From: Gaeumannomyces sp. JS-464
Taxonomy: Eukaryota; Ascomycota; Sordariomycetes; Magnaporthales; Magnaporthaceae
Assembly: GCA_002197995.1 (NCBI GenBank)
Contig: NGZR01000002.1
Span: forward strand, 9,114,001 to 9,178,000
Reading direction: 5' to 3'
DNA length: 64,000 nt
Part shown: one piece after another, positions 30,625 through 42,873 of the stretch
Position numbering within the stretch: position 1 is the first letter of the stretch
How the letters are laid out: every line of letters starts with the position of its first letter
Made by a program: the position numbers and the translations under genes
The notes under the pieces: generated by a model
What the model was told of the DNA's origin: nothing
What the model saw: the letters and a program-made list of their open reading frames with translations, nothing else
The model's database searches: none

Positions 30625-33600
30625 GGCGAAGGTCTGTCGAACGGGGCAAGGACTGATGACACAATCAGGAAAGAGTAGTGATTCGAGTACTACGAGATCA
30701 AATGGCTTGACGGCCGACAGCCTCGTGAAGATATCGCCACCCTGGAAGGTAGGAGTGTAAGTGGGCCGGATAGCAAGTGAGAGGAGGCTGCTGTGATGGT
30801 ATAGGGGGAGAGACATGATCTTGGACGGGCATGGCCGACACATTTATACATACCTAGCCAACAGCAGGCTGTCGAGTGCGGCACGCATAGTCTCTGTCTT
30901 GATCATGTCCAGCTCGGATGTGGTTTCGTTAGCGCCCCTGCCGGGACTCTTTTCCTGCCAGCCTCTCTCGTCCTTGCGAGCCGCTCTCCCTCTTTGCTTT
31001 CCCTCGGAGTGAACCGGCGATGCCCGCGAGATGTGGCTTGCAGTCACCAGGCCTTTCGTTGAGTAATCTCGTCCAAGAGGGGAGTGTAGGCGACGCCCGG
31101 GTCGGGGGCAGGTGGCCGTGATGGCCAGACACGGGTGTGCGACCAGTAATTAAAAGAAAAGAAGAAGAAACACCAAGCGGCGAGGCTTGATCGGAGGACC
31201 GCCCCGGCCTGTTTGCCCGTATGCGAGCGGCTCGGGATGGATGGGACAGTATCTTGGCATCCAAGGAAGGCGCAGGTCTGGCCCAGAGTGGATGAGGCGG
31301 AAGGGAGCCCTGGAGGGAAGGGCCGGTTAGCTGGCTGGCCCTGAGGCGGTCTCTCGATTCGGAGGGGAAGGGTCGGTGGAAGCCCTGCGGGGGGCTTCTC
31401 GTCGGGGGTAACAGACAGAATGGTCAGAGTACGGTGCTGAGCCCTTTGTGGAACTGAAAAAACGCCCGCCCGCGGTGAGTCTTTCCGCGAGGCCTGCGGA
31501 AGCAGGCCGACCAATCCCCGTCGACACCTCTTTGCCCACTCTCTTTTCCCTCTCTCCTCGCGCGCTCCTCCGAAAGCACCGCAACTCCTGCTTTTGAACC
31601 GGCTTCAACGCGAGGGACCTAGGTGTACCTACGTCAGCATGTACCAGGTTTGGCAGTCGCAGGAGCAGACAGACAATGGGAGGCATCAGAAAGGGGAGCC
31701 GGTGGCCTGACCCATCTCCAAAGGAAAGGCAGGCCTGGTTGTTTGCGGACTGGCGTTGCTGTGGCTGCCCCCCTCGAGGCTTGCCGTGACGGCACCGTAA
31801 GTGACGCCAACCCTCCCATCCACCACTACGGCGCGGTGGCGCCTCTCTTGGAGGCTGTTCAGTAATCCGAGCCAGACTAACAAGGATCAAGGCTTGATGG
31901 GAGAGCAGTCCAGTATGGTGGCACACCGCGATGGGCGCGAGAAATGGCAGTGAGGCGAGGACAGCATTCGGCAACCTCCGCATGGGGAAGTGTGGCGGAA
32001 CCCCATGGCCCCAAAGCATGAAGGATAGCGCGAGTGCGCGACCAGCGCTCCGGTCTAGCGATCTGGGACCGCCGGCACGCTCGGCTCCGGCTCCCTGGCA
32101 TCGACCTTCGAGTCGTTTCCCCGGCACAGCCCAAGAACCCAGGACTCCTGTAAAGTGTAAGCAAGCCATCTACACCAACAGCGCCCTCACCAGTTCGTGG
32201 GAACCGACAGCCCGGTTCGCACGGCCTTGCTCTTCGGACGTCACCACCATTGGCATAATGGGACGGGCATGGGACGCCTACCTGTAGGTATACCTCTGCG
32301 CAACATCAACCATCCGCCCGCAGAGATAACATCAACAAGACGCCAATCTCCTCCCATCTCCCTGTCAGCCCTCTTTGGCACGCTCCACCAGGTCTCTGTG
32401 TGACGTCCGTTCACCGCAAAATCTTGCCCACCCCCCTTAATTATGTGGTGGGACAGGCACTCCAAACCTCCTGCACTGTTGGTGCTGGGACCCAGCCGCG
32501 TGTGCACATGGACACGTGATCGAAGCTTGGCGCAATGTTGCACGCAGATCAGAACGGAACCAGGAAGGAGAAAGAGCGCACGGGGCGGAATGCAGACCGA
32601 GAAAAAGCAAAGATGGAGGTGGTAGGGATGTCCATCAAGGGACACCTTCTCCAGGAGGTCGGTCGCCAGACGGGGAAAGAATAATAATAATGATACGAGG
32701 ATAGACGATCGCGGCTCTTGTTTTCAGCTGCTTTCGCATTTTTTATTGGTCCTCAACGACCGGTCTGAAAATCTCCGGCCAATAGGTCCAATAGGCTGCA
32801 CGCCATGGCGGGCGCCACCAAACGCTAAAAACAATCCGGCCAACCATGCTGGCGAGTTTGGACCCTGAAGATTGGAGGCAGCCTCGGCTCAGAAGTAAAG
32901 ACAGACACCTAAGAGGAGGCAAAAGAAGAAAGAAGAGAGAGACAAGAAGAAGAAAAGAAAAAAAAAAAACACAGAGAAAAAGCACGGTGGGTTAAGTTTC
33001 GCCCCATCGTCAGCATGATGATTGCCTGAATGCCCTCATCAGTCTCTGAAAGGCCCGCCTCCCCGGTTGCTCCTCCACCCTTCTGGGGCCCGATCTTGAG
33101 ACCATCCCTGGGTTCGCAGCGATCACAGGGATCAACAATAGAGGGTGTCCAGCAACCCCTGCCCCGGTCTCGATGTGGCGTTGGGTAAGCCAAGGAAGCA
33201 GCCAGGGGACAAACCATCGGGGAGATCAGCACAGGACGAACGCATCTGCAAGGCCAGCGTTCCATCTGCGCCAACAACGACGTCCTCCCTCTTTGTCTAG
33301 CGTGTATTATAGAGCGCAACACCATTAATAGGTGATTAGTAGTCGTACGATTGCAGTGAAAGCAAGGTTGTTTCTTTTCTTTTTCCCCCCTTCTCTGCTG
33401 CTCGCACTACCAGATACATGGAGCACTGCCTCCGATCGTGAACCCTGGCCGTCGCGTCCAGGCGATCGAGATGTGAGGCATCATCAGTCTGATCACAGCC
33501 GAACGGCTCTGCCACGGAACCTACCCTACCTTGTCCGCTATCGACCCCGGGATGTGCAGGGCTGTCCTCCCGTTCCGTCCTGCACCTTTGGCCAAGCGAG

Positions 33601-36547
33601 AGTGCTAGCGCGCCGCCCGGTCCCGACCTCAACCTTGTTAGCTCGTCATTATCTCGGCCACCCCTGGTAAAATGGGTGAATGGGCGCTGAGCCCACAGCA
33701 TCATCATAATCGCCCTCCGTCTCCTGATACGGTGCCTCCTGTTCACGAGGCCAGCATCGACGGGCCGACGGTCATTGTTACGCGGGTTCTGCTCCTGTCT
33801 GCCTGCCTGCCTGCCGCTACGGTTGATTGTCAAACCGAGCAGCCACACGCCCTCAACCATCCCGAGGCGCCGAGCTGAAGTGAAACCGCTGGCCAGCAAA
33901 GTACCTAGCCCAGCACAGGGCAAAACTTCGGCACGAATGAACAGCGTCTGCATTGACTTGGTGGACTTCCACAGTATGTGGTGGTAATGGTTGGCTGGTG
34001 CGGAAAACCTTGTGTGGGAAGCGCGTGCGCCGAGACGGCGCCTCCAAGCCCGTCCATGTTCCATGTCACGGTCGAAGTTCTCGCAGCTCTCTTACGGAAG
34101 AAACACATCAAATCCCGTGCTTCAATCCCGAACCAGACTACAAGACTACGAGCTACTATGGCGCGGTTGACGGGTCTGCCTGCCGGACCACATACGCCGC
34201 GGTCCCTATGACCTGGTATTCCTCCTCTCTGCGCCACACTGCCTCCAGAACAAGGCTTACGTGGGCCCTTGGGGTCGCACGGCATGGACGCCCACCCCGC
34301 TTCCTTCCAGGAACTCGTTCACCGGCCGACAACGGACAGCACATCGGCCTGTGTCGGGTCTCGAGGAGGGCTCCCAGAGAGAGAGAGCTCCATCAGATGT
34401 ACCGGTTACCATCAGGCACATCATTGACGCCATCGACACCCAGTCACCATCGCAATGGATACAAAGCAACACGGCACACATGTACAAGGTCATCATCTCT
34501 CAGGATACCTAGGCACCCAGCGCCGTTCAGCTCGCCTGCCCACCGGATCTCAACCCAGTCCGCGCCATCTTGCCAGATGGCCCGTCAAGCCAGACACCCC
34601 ACCACAATCTGTTCCAAGGCCTGTGGGGTCTACCTACCACAACATGAGTGCGCCAAATGCTTCAGCCGCAAACTGCAGGTTTCAAAGGCCCGATAGCGCG
34701 CGGCAGCCCTGGAAACCAAAGCACAGCGAGCGCGCCGGTGCTCTTCTCTTTCAGGGGAGCTCCTTGCTGCGTCACCCTTCCTGAGTGTCAGCGAAACGAA
34801 GCCATGATATTTTGGAATTTTTTCCACATTGAGATGTCGGTAACGCCGCCCATCATCTCTTTTCTTATTCAGCTAGGGCACATGAGCCGAACAGTCGTTA
34901 CTGACCAGATTAACCTTAGGCAACCGTCCGTCAGGGGGCCCCTTTGCTGGTCAATTACTCCACCTGACATTTTCCCACGCTTCCTCCATGCGGTGACGTT
35001 AATTTTTCCCGGTTGAGATGTGCCGTCATACCGTCTTCCCAAGCCAAGCGGCCAGGGGCCTTTACCACCAACTGCGCAAACCTCTATTCCGTCATCACCT
35101 CGAGTCCATTCGACCTCGTAATTGTATCAAATCTTCGCTTCTCAACCAACCACGTATATCTAATGAGGATAATTCAGGGAACCTTTTCAGATCCTGACGC
35201 CTGGGGTTTAACGGCATTTGAGGGTGCCCACCACTTTTCACCAGCACTATTCTCTAGCTGCTGCAAGTTTACAGGGAGAACCCTGCAGGAATATGCCGGC
35301 CGGCCTCGTGTTGAGCTGACAACTTTCGGTCTAGTGTTGGCGACCGCAGGGCTGAGAACAGCGGAGGATGCCTGCCCGAGTTAGCTCCTGATCTCGGCCG
35401 CCTCCTTCCGTGCTACCACGGCTCGCCTAGTTTCGACCCTCGCCCCAATGGAGTCGCCCAGCAGCTATCCGCATTCCAAGCATGGCCGTGATTTAAATTA
35501 TCACGCATGCGTGGATGTGACGAGGAGAAGAAGCAAGGTTCAGCGGCCTAGAGATCCTGGAAACAGTGGAATCAGAATGAGCCTGCATACTGTGTGGTGT
35601 TGCTTTCTGCCATGTCCTCACAGCCTTCGCTCGACGAAAGGTCTCCTTTTTGCTTCCAACTCCTACCTGGAGATGTATTTTGATGACAACTGCGGTAAGG
35701 AGAACCAAAATCATAAAGGAAGGTTTGAAAAGCAGAGAGAATGCAGTCTGAAAGGCGTCTGAAAGGCAGGCAGCCGCTGCGGCTCGCCATTTTGCAGGAA
35801 CCACACTGCACCAGCCCGAGCCCAGATCTCTGGTTTCCCTGATCGGGGCCGTGTGCCGTCCTCTCTGCAGCCTGCCTCGGCGAGATCTCTGCACTGTTCA
35901 GCAGGACACGCAAAAGGGAGTTGCACCACATTCCCAACAGATCTAAGGCTCCACCCATGCTTCGGCGCGGTCGTCGGCTGACATGTAATAGGAACACGCC
36001 GTGGAGCGCGTCTACATCTGCAGACCTGCAGGAGGCCGGCCGCCAATGACAAGATAGAACATCTGTCTTGGCGTTTTGCTGTGATACCTTTACTTCTCTA
36101 GGCAATCACCGCGATGGGGTCCTGCCTAGGACCTAGGACATAACCGAATAGCTAATGGCCGAAAGATCGGGTGGGAGCAATCGCTCAATATCAACCCTGT
36201 TCCCTGTCTTTCTCCCCCTTTTTTTTTTTTTTTTTTTTTTTTTTTCTATTCCGTCTTTCTTTTGTTTCTTTCTCACAGTAAAATGGCCCACCGTTGGAAT
36301 GTCTCGATTACAAACTTGACGACGGACCAACTTGTCCATTAGAAAACGCCTGAAGATAAATAAATACGGCTAATAAGAGGCCAACAATTAAGTCGAGAAA
36401 ATAGAAGGCGAACAGAAAGGGGGTTGGTGAGTGTGATGTTATGTTAGGGGGGGTTGGTCCAAAAGGGGTGACGGGTGGGGATTCGGGATTTGGGTCTGCG
36501 GTGGCGGGCATATAATGCTACCAATCAGGCAGGAAAACATCAAGCAA
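30625..36547. other. Gene-poor region of about 5.9 kb
   Basis: GC content is normal, so this is not RIP-mutated. Many medium-length open frames occur on both strands (for example 32169-31327 minus and 33953-34696 plus), but none shows domain-like content, conserved motifs or a consistent splice structure. A T27 tract lies at 36219-36245. It could hold non-coding RNA or fast-evolving genes that cannot be recognised by eye. Confidence 0.45.
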
Positions 36548-36638
36548 GCGGGCTTAGCTCAGTTGGGAGAGCGTCAGACTGAAGTTACACTTCGGACATC
36601 TTATCTGAAGGTCGTGTGTTCGATCCACACAGACCGCA
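36548..36638 (+). tRNA. tRNA-Phe (GAA) with an 18-nt intron
   Basis: Cloverleaf parts are in order: acceptor strand GCGGGCT, D-arm TAGCTCAGTTGGGAGAGC (A box), anticodon arm CAGAC-TGAAG with anticodon GAA at 36581-36583, an intron of about 18 nt (ttacacttcggacatctt) one base 3' of the anticodon, ATCTG closing the stem, T-arm GTGTGTTCGATCCACAC (B box), and 3' strand AGACCGC plus A. The intron position is canonical for eukaryotic tRNA-Phe. One acceptor pair is mismatched (G opposite A), which might be a base error. Confidence 0.9.
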
Positions 36639-37906
36639 TTCTTTGACTTTTTACTCATTTGCTGCGCGGGCCCCTCCCACATACTACGAACATCTTGCGC
36701 CATATAACAACAACAATTTCTTGCTTTTGTGATTTCCTCGCCTGGTACCTTTTGGATCTGTCACCCAGTTTCGTTTGGCCACTGCTGAACCGTCAGCAGC
36801 TGGTGGCACTGCCCGATTTGCACCACCACTACGGCCGGGACGGGGGTCGAGCGACCTTTCTAATGGAAGACAGGTAATCATGGCATTCTTTCTACTGCCT
36901 GGGGTCATCCACAGCTCCCAGTGAGCCTCTGCCTGCAATGACGCACGGCTCGCAGTTTCTTACAAGATGGCCAGCCAGCCGAGTAAGATCTCCGGCCGCT
37001 GTCGGTCTCGTGGAGATCGCAGGTGAGCCGTCGTACAGCAGGGGGTGGGCGCCGCATGCACAGTTGATCGGCGTCGCTTTTTCTTGCCTGGCTGTGCAGC
37101 GAGTGGACGTATTGCTTCTCATTCCTGTTATCATGACAAACGACTGGCCATCGATCGAGGGCGGCTGCCAAAAATACAGGCTGCGTCCTTGGGCAGCTCA
37201 ACAGTCTGTCAAAGAAACCTCGCGTGTGAGGGCGGCGCTTGGAGGCCGGCGGGGGAACTGGTCGATTGGCTGTGGGCGCTTGCCGAGGAGGGCGCTTCGG
37301 GCTGGAGCCAAGGCCCCTTGCAGGCGGGGACCACGTGCGCTGCCAGGAACAAGGACGGCACCCAGCGGCTTTGCCACTGGCACGAACAGCTGGCCGACGC
37401 GGAGTCGCCCATGCCAGGAACATGAAACGGCCATCTGCGCTTCCATGAAACAAACGACGACGCCGGCCAGTCAACTGGCTTTGCTGCCCGGTTTGGGCGG
37501 CGCTGCTGTGGTGCAAGTGCCATGATTCGCAATGACACGCGGAGAGTTTCTGCCAAGCGCAATCTGCTGGCGGCCGAAATGCCCATTGAAAACGTCCCCA
37601 GCTGGGACCCCTGCCGGCCTGCGGTGTCGTCGCCAATGCTCTCAGCATTTTCGCCTCCTGGAATTTGCCTCTGTTTGCGGGCCATTCACGATCGTGGACC
37701 CGTGCTTCCTTTTTTGTTCCGCTATCTCTGTGTCGTTTTCTTTGTCTTGTCGTTCTCGCTGTCCGTCCGCCGTAAAAGTCTGCTTTCTGTTCTCCGCGAC
37801 ACCACGCGCTGTTGCGCCATATGCTGAACCGAGCCCGAGACACGAACCACACCACCAACCACCACCACCACCAGAGTCCGATCAGAGACCATACACCTCC
37901 ACAATC
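36639..37906. other. Upstream region of the 37.9-kb gene
   Basis: GC-rich intergenic sequence. A 359-codon open frame on the minus strand (37984-36905) spans it, but it looks like a product of high GC. CCACCA-type repeats at about 37845-37872 precede the start codon at 37907. Confidence 0.5.
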
Positions 37907-40150
37907 ATGAGCAACAGCTTCCCAATGCTCCGAACCAGCCGGAGCGAGGCCAGCCTGCGGCGCAAGCCAACAGCCACCGCGCAAGAGCCCGCGGTGCCGA
38001 GCATCCCCAAGTTCCTCAGCTTCAAGCCGCCGACACCATCACAGCAGCACCCTGCCTACGCCAACGCCGGCATTGGCCTGGGAATCCGCACCGACGTGCG
38101 CCCCGTCCGCGGCCCCGAAGACCTCTTCCAAGATGACTCCGCTTCCTCCGTCTACGCCGACGCCGACACCTGGAACGACGAATACGCGAACCGCCTGGTC
38201 CCAAAGGCCATCCCGCCGCTTCCCTTGCGCCCCCGGCCAGCACGCCCTCGCCAATAGCGCCACTGCCCCGTCGCCGCCACTGCCCCAGGGCACCGTCCAG
38301 CGCCACGTCGAAGTGCACACCCAGGAGCACACGCACCATCTGCAGATGCGCGCGCGCACCTTCACGCCCGTCGAGGTCCCGGAGCTGACCAGGCCGGCCA
38401 CCGCTTCGGGCACCCCCGTGTCGCTCAGCCCTGCCACACCCACCAGCGCCGACGGTGCTTTCCCGCCTGCCGCCGCCGCCGCCGCGGACCCCGCGGCCCC
38501 GCCCAAGAAGAACTTCTTCAAGAAGGCCGCCGATGATGCGGCCCTGTTCGCGGGCGGCCTGCTCCCGCACCCCGTCGAGTCGACGCGGCACTACAGCATA
38601 ATGCGCCACTCGCCCGCCATCGTCATGTACCAGGGGCCCGAGACGTCGGTGTCCATCTCGATCTTCTCGGACCAGCCGCTCCCAGCCGACCGCACGCTCT
38701 GGCTGCAGCAGCGCGGCTTCACGGGCGACAAGGGCATGCGCCTCAAGTCGCTCGTCGGCGCCACGGGCTCCTGGATCAACGTGACGCCCGCCCAGCGCGC
38801 GGGGCCCGAGGCCGTACCCGAGGGCGACGAGCGGGCCTTCCAGCGCGACGTGACAAAGTGGCTCAAGAAGGCGGCCAAGGCCGGCGGCAAGGTCGGGAAG
38901 CACGCCTGGCGCTCGACGCACGTCGTCCGCATCCCCGCCGCCGCCGAGGACGGGTACTTTCGCATCATCCTCTGCTCCAACGCCAACTCGGAGCGTGAGT
39001 ACGGCGGCGGCAGCGGCCACTACAACAGCGAGTACGAGGACGACGTCGCGGGCGCGCAGTACTACAAGAAGAAGGTGCTCTGCTCCAGCCCCGTGTTCCG
39101 GGTGGCCAGCGCCAGCACCGACGCCAGCATCCTGCGCGGCGCCAGCGTCAGCACCATGCCGCTCGAGGTGGGCATCAAGGTCGCCAGCACGGTCGGCATC
39201 GTGTACGTGAGCAAGTACACCAAGCCCGTGACCATGGCGGCGGGCGCGGCGCAGGGCACCGTGCTCAAGAAGGCGACGACCATGGTCGAGAGCAAGGTCA
39301 AACACTCGGCCGCCATCGCCAAGGCGGGCAAGATGGCGTACCAGCGCTCGGGCGTGCAGGGCGAGCTCGAGGGCGCCAACGCGCGGTACCGGGCCGAGGG
39401 CCACGCGGCGGGCCGGTACGACGCGCTCGGCGCCGGCGCCGGGCAGGTGTTTGGCGAGAACACGGTGGGCGCCGACGACGGGCCCGAGGCGCCGTTCCCG
39501 CTCAAGTTCGCGGGCAGGGTCGTGCGCGGGTCCGCGGCCAGCCTGACGAGCGGCGCGGGCGTGCCGACGGCGAACCTGGACGACGTGCCCGAGGAGGTCC
39601 GGCAGCGGCTCCGCGGCGTCTACTTTGGCTGGGCGTGCGTGTGTCGGCGTCGGGCGGGTCGCGCAAGAAGCCGCTCGACGAGCGCATCGACTACGACTGG
39701 CACCCGGCCATCATCACGGCGGGGCCCGCGGCGACGGGGCGCAACGGCCAGGTCGCCGTGGCGGCGCGGTCGACGGTCGTCGTCCACCTGCTGCAGGACC
39801 TGGCCGGGGCCGAGTTCTTCGACGTGCGGCTCAGGGTGATGCTGATGGGGTACCTGCGGCCCCGGCTGGCGCGCGACACGCCTCCGGCCAAGCAGCAGCA
39901 GCACCTGGCGGTGGACGCGTCGCTGGCGCGGGCCAGCCTGGCGCGCGAGTGCTGGCAGCCCGACGTGGTGCGCGACTTCATCCGCGAGCAGAACAACGCG
40001 CGCACCCTGTCGGACCGCCTGCTGGGCGCGCGCGCGGCCCAGATGCAGATGGACCGCGTGCCCTTACACCTGCTCGGCGTCCGCACCGAGGCCTCGGGCC
40101 TGATGGACCGCGCGCACGGGAACGGGGGCTACTGGATCCCCAGGGGCTGA
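37907..40150 (+). CDS. Conserved fungal protein of unknown function (about 750 aa)
   Basis: Start ATG 37907 (MSNSFPMLRTSRSEASLRRK). The N-terminal 150 residues are disordered and Pro/Ala-rich. A well-formed globular region follows: FFKKAADDAALFAGGLLPHP, HYSIMRHSPAIVMYQGPET, SISIFSDQPLPADRTLWLQQ, VRIPAAAEDGYFRIILCS, KKVLCSSPVFRVAS and RGASVSTMPLEVGIKVAS. I recall similar sequences in Aspergillus annotated 'LipA and NB-ARC domain protein', but I see no P-loop or lipase motif, so no function is given. Two frame changes are needed, near 38235 and 39645, both in GC-rich repeats. The C-terminal part (GSRKKPLDERIDYDWHPAII to GNGGYWIPRG) is clearly continuous with the rest. The stop is at 40148-40150. 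Confidence 0.75.
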
Positions 40151-41109
40151 TGTGGGCGTGTTTTTGTTTGCTGCGAAGCCAAACCGGGCAGGGCCCTCCC
40201 ATCCCGAAACGTACCTATCGCCAGACCACCAACCGCCTTTGCTCCTTCCTTCCCCTTCGCGCTTTCCTTCCTTCCTTTATTAACTGATTTCCCACACAAT
40301 CCGTGGCGTGGTGGTATCATCTTCTACTGATAGGTAAAGGTACCGGGTTCGAATCCCGGTTGGTGCTTGACGCCAGTCAATTGCTGGCCTGCCAACAGTT
40401 GACTAGGGGTCTGCCGCTCTCTTTTTGTTTTCTTTCGTTTTTTTTTTACCGCTTTCATATAAGGAACAAGTCCTGCAGTCAGTTAGCCTGGCTGGTCCTC
40501 GCGTTTGTTCTATTCTGCATCCTTTATTGGCTTTTACGCACTGGCATAATATTTGGGTTACGGCATTTAATATGGGCATTATGATGATGAGCGAGGGAGT
40601 TTTGTTGGTTTGTCTAGCATGGGTGCCGGAGTTTAGCATTTACGGCTGCGTCTTGCTCGGGAGTAATATATTGAAAGCATTTTGACCGTCTGTCCGCTTT
40701 GCCTTTTTGTCCGCCCTGGCATGCAAGCTAACTCAGCCCCATTGTCCGCGGCACCACAGGCGGAGCTCCGCCGTGCTCGGCTGGCGGCAGGCTGGCGGGC
40801 TGGTCCACAGCAGCACAGCATTCATGCCGGCCGCCGCAGCAGGGGTCTGCGGGGACTTAGAATGTCGGTGCGGGGCAGGGCACGTCAACTGGCGGCGCCG
40901 TCTCGTCCATCTTCCTTCCACCCAAGTTTCTGTAGTGCGAGCCCGACCAGCAGGGCCCCGAGCTGGTATAAAGTGATTTTTGTCCGCCCGGGCTTCACCA
41001 CCTTTTCGTCTTCCTCCAGGCTACATCGTTCGATCCCTTCCACTCCTCGCAGCCCTCATCCGCCCAAAACACCCAGCCCCGCGCCCCAACGCGCGGCCGA
41101 CAGCCCAAG
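40151..41109. other. Intergenic region with a tRNA-like sequence
   Basis: Between the 37.9-kb gene and twinfilin. It contains the tRNA-like stretch described separately, T-rich leader-like sequence near 40430-40450, and otherwise nothing recognisable. Confidence 0.5.
40303..40368 (+). tRNA. tRNA-like sequence, possibly degenerate
   Basis: A perfect T-arm/B box (CCGGGTTCGAATCCCGG) at about 40347-40363 is followed by TTGGTGCT, and an A-box-like TGGCGTGGTGGTATCATC lies upstream with tRNA spacing. The acceptor strands and anticodon stem do not pair well as written, so no anticodon is assigned. It may be a pseudogene, a tRNA damaged by assembly indels, or a SINE head. Confidence 0.35.
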
Positions 41110-42315
41110 ATGCAGTCGGGAATCTCTGGCAAGTCCCCGTCGGGCATCGCAACTCAGCAGCCCTGGCCCCTGCTAACACAAGCACCCATCTCCAGCCTCC
41201 GAGGAGCTCAAGACGCAGTTCGCCGAGCTCCTCTCCACGCCCTCCCACTTCGCGCTGATGGTCACCATCGACAGCGAGACCATCAAGCCGACCGGGTTCC
41301 TGACCGACCCCAGCGGTACCGACGCCGCCGCCGACGCCGCCGCCTTCGAGAGCAACCTCGACCGCCTCCTGCAGCCGCGCCTGGCGCCCAACCAGGCCCT
41401 GTACGTGCTCCTCCGCCGCAGCCCGGCCTCTGGCCCGGGCCCCGTCCTGGTGGCCGCGACCTACATCCCGGACTCGGCGCCGGTGCGGCAGAAGATGCTG
41501 TTCGCGTCGACGCGCCTGACGCTCACGCGCGAGCTGGGCTCGGAGCACTTCCGCGAGTCCGTCTTTGCCAACTCGGCCGACGAGCTGAGTGCCCAGGGCT
41601 TTAGGCACCACGACGCCCACGGCGAGACGGCCGCGCCGCTGACCGAGGAGGAGCGCACGCTCGGCGAGGTCCGCCGCGCCGAGCAGGAGGCCGGCGCCGG
41701 CACGGGCGTGCGCGAGATCCACCTCAGCAAGAACATGGCCATGCCCATCGCCTCGGACGCGCTCGCCGCCCTGAAGGAGCTGGCCGCCTCCGAGGGCGGA
41801 GGTGGCGGTAAGGTGCTGGTTATGTTGGTACGTTTTTTTCTTTCTTTTTCTCTGTTCTCTTGGTTCGTGTTTTTGACTGACATTGGCTCATACCAAACCC
41901 AACTCCCTCCCACAGAAAATCAACCCGAAACCGAGACGGTCGAGCTTGTCCCCTCCTCATCGTCCCCCTCGTCCATCGCCGAGCTGTCCGGCTCCATATC
42001 CGCGACGGAGCCGCGCTTCACCTTTTACCGGTACGCGCACACGCACGCCGGCGCGCCGTCGGAGCCGGTCCTGTTCTTCTACACGTGCCCGACCAGCCCG
42101 GACGGCGCCGCGTGTCCATCAAGTTCCGCATGATGTACCCGCTCATGAAGCGCGCCGTTCTGACGGCCGCCGAGCAGGAGTGCGGGCTGGCCCCCGAGAA
42201 GCGCTTTGAGGTCGAGGAGCCCGCCGAGATCACCGAGGCCATGGTCCTGGCCGACCTGCACCCCAAAGTCGAGGAGAAGAAGGCCTTCAGCCGGCCCAAG
42301 AGGCCTGGTCGGTAA
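41110..42315 (+). CDS. twf1: Twinfilin (ADF-homology actin-binding protein)
   Basis: Cytoplasmic regulator that binds ADP-actin monomers and filament ends through two ADF-H domains. Exon 1 is 19 nt (41110-41128, MQSGIS + G). Intron 1 (41129-41195) starts with GC rather than GT and has a perfect TGCTAAC branch site before ctccag. Exon 2 is 41196-41827, intron 2 is 41828-41915 (GTACGT...cacag) and exon 3 is 41916-42315. First ADF-H: SEELKTQFAELLSTPSHFAL to the ADELSAQGF region. Second: IHLSKNMAMPIASDALAALK to VSIKFRMMYPLMKRAVL. The tail EKKAFSRPKRPGR is the conserved twinfilin C-terminus. Two single-base deletions are inferred, near 41925 and 42110. Total is about 335 residues, the usual length. 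Confidence 0.93.
41129..41195 (+). other. Non-canonical GC-AG intron in twinfilin
   Basis: The donor is G|GCAAGT and the acceptor CTCCAG, with branch motif TGCTAAC about 20 nt before the acceptor. The phase joins MQSGIS to ASEELK, the normal twinfilin N-terminus. Confidence 0.8.
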
Positions 42316-42873
42316 AAGGGAGGCGGCCTGCTGTGTGGTTTTTTGGGCGGCGTGGGATTGATTTTGGCGATGCGACGGCATGCCTGTCGCTCTTTTCGAC
42401 CCTGTTTTCCTCTGCCACGACGATCCGACGCAGCATTGCGAGATATTTAAACTAGGGCTTCCAAGGATGAAGCAAGCAGCTAGGCGGACAGGTGCTAGCT
42501 AAGCTCTCTGGGCAGTCGGCTGCTACGAGTCGACTGCTACAAAAACAAACAGCAGCATGATGACCACCCTACAGCCCACACAGCCCAGACCAGAACTTGT
42601 TGTAATGCATTGGGTTTCCACCGGCTATGCAAGTCAGCAATGCACCTGCCCTAGTACATGTTCGAAACAAAAACGACCAGATCTTCTCGGAACCGCTATT
42701 CCTTCTTCTATCCAACCACCTCTAGATGCTAACTTTCGGATGCCGATATGGAGAGACGGCTGTGTCACCGCTCTGCCCCATTCCGCGTTACAGCCAGCCC
42801 AGCGTTGCTCTCATTCTTCTCCCCGTCCTCTTTTCCCCGACCCCTCTACAGTCCCGCGCCGGAACAGGGACCT
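42316..42873. other. Intergenic region between convergent genes
   Basis: The 3' flanks of twinfilin and the succinate/fumarate carrier. I see nothing else in it. Confidence 0.5.

Noticed and set aside
36905..37984. 359-codon minus-strand open frame upstream of the 37.9-kb gene
   Set aside because: No recognisable domain or consistent composition. It overlaps the promoter and start of a supported gene on the other strand.
38022..39404. 460-codon minus-strand open frame
   Set aside because: Lies opposite the conserved 37.9-kb gene. It is rich in Arg, Ala, Gly and His and is typical of a shadow frame.
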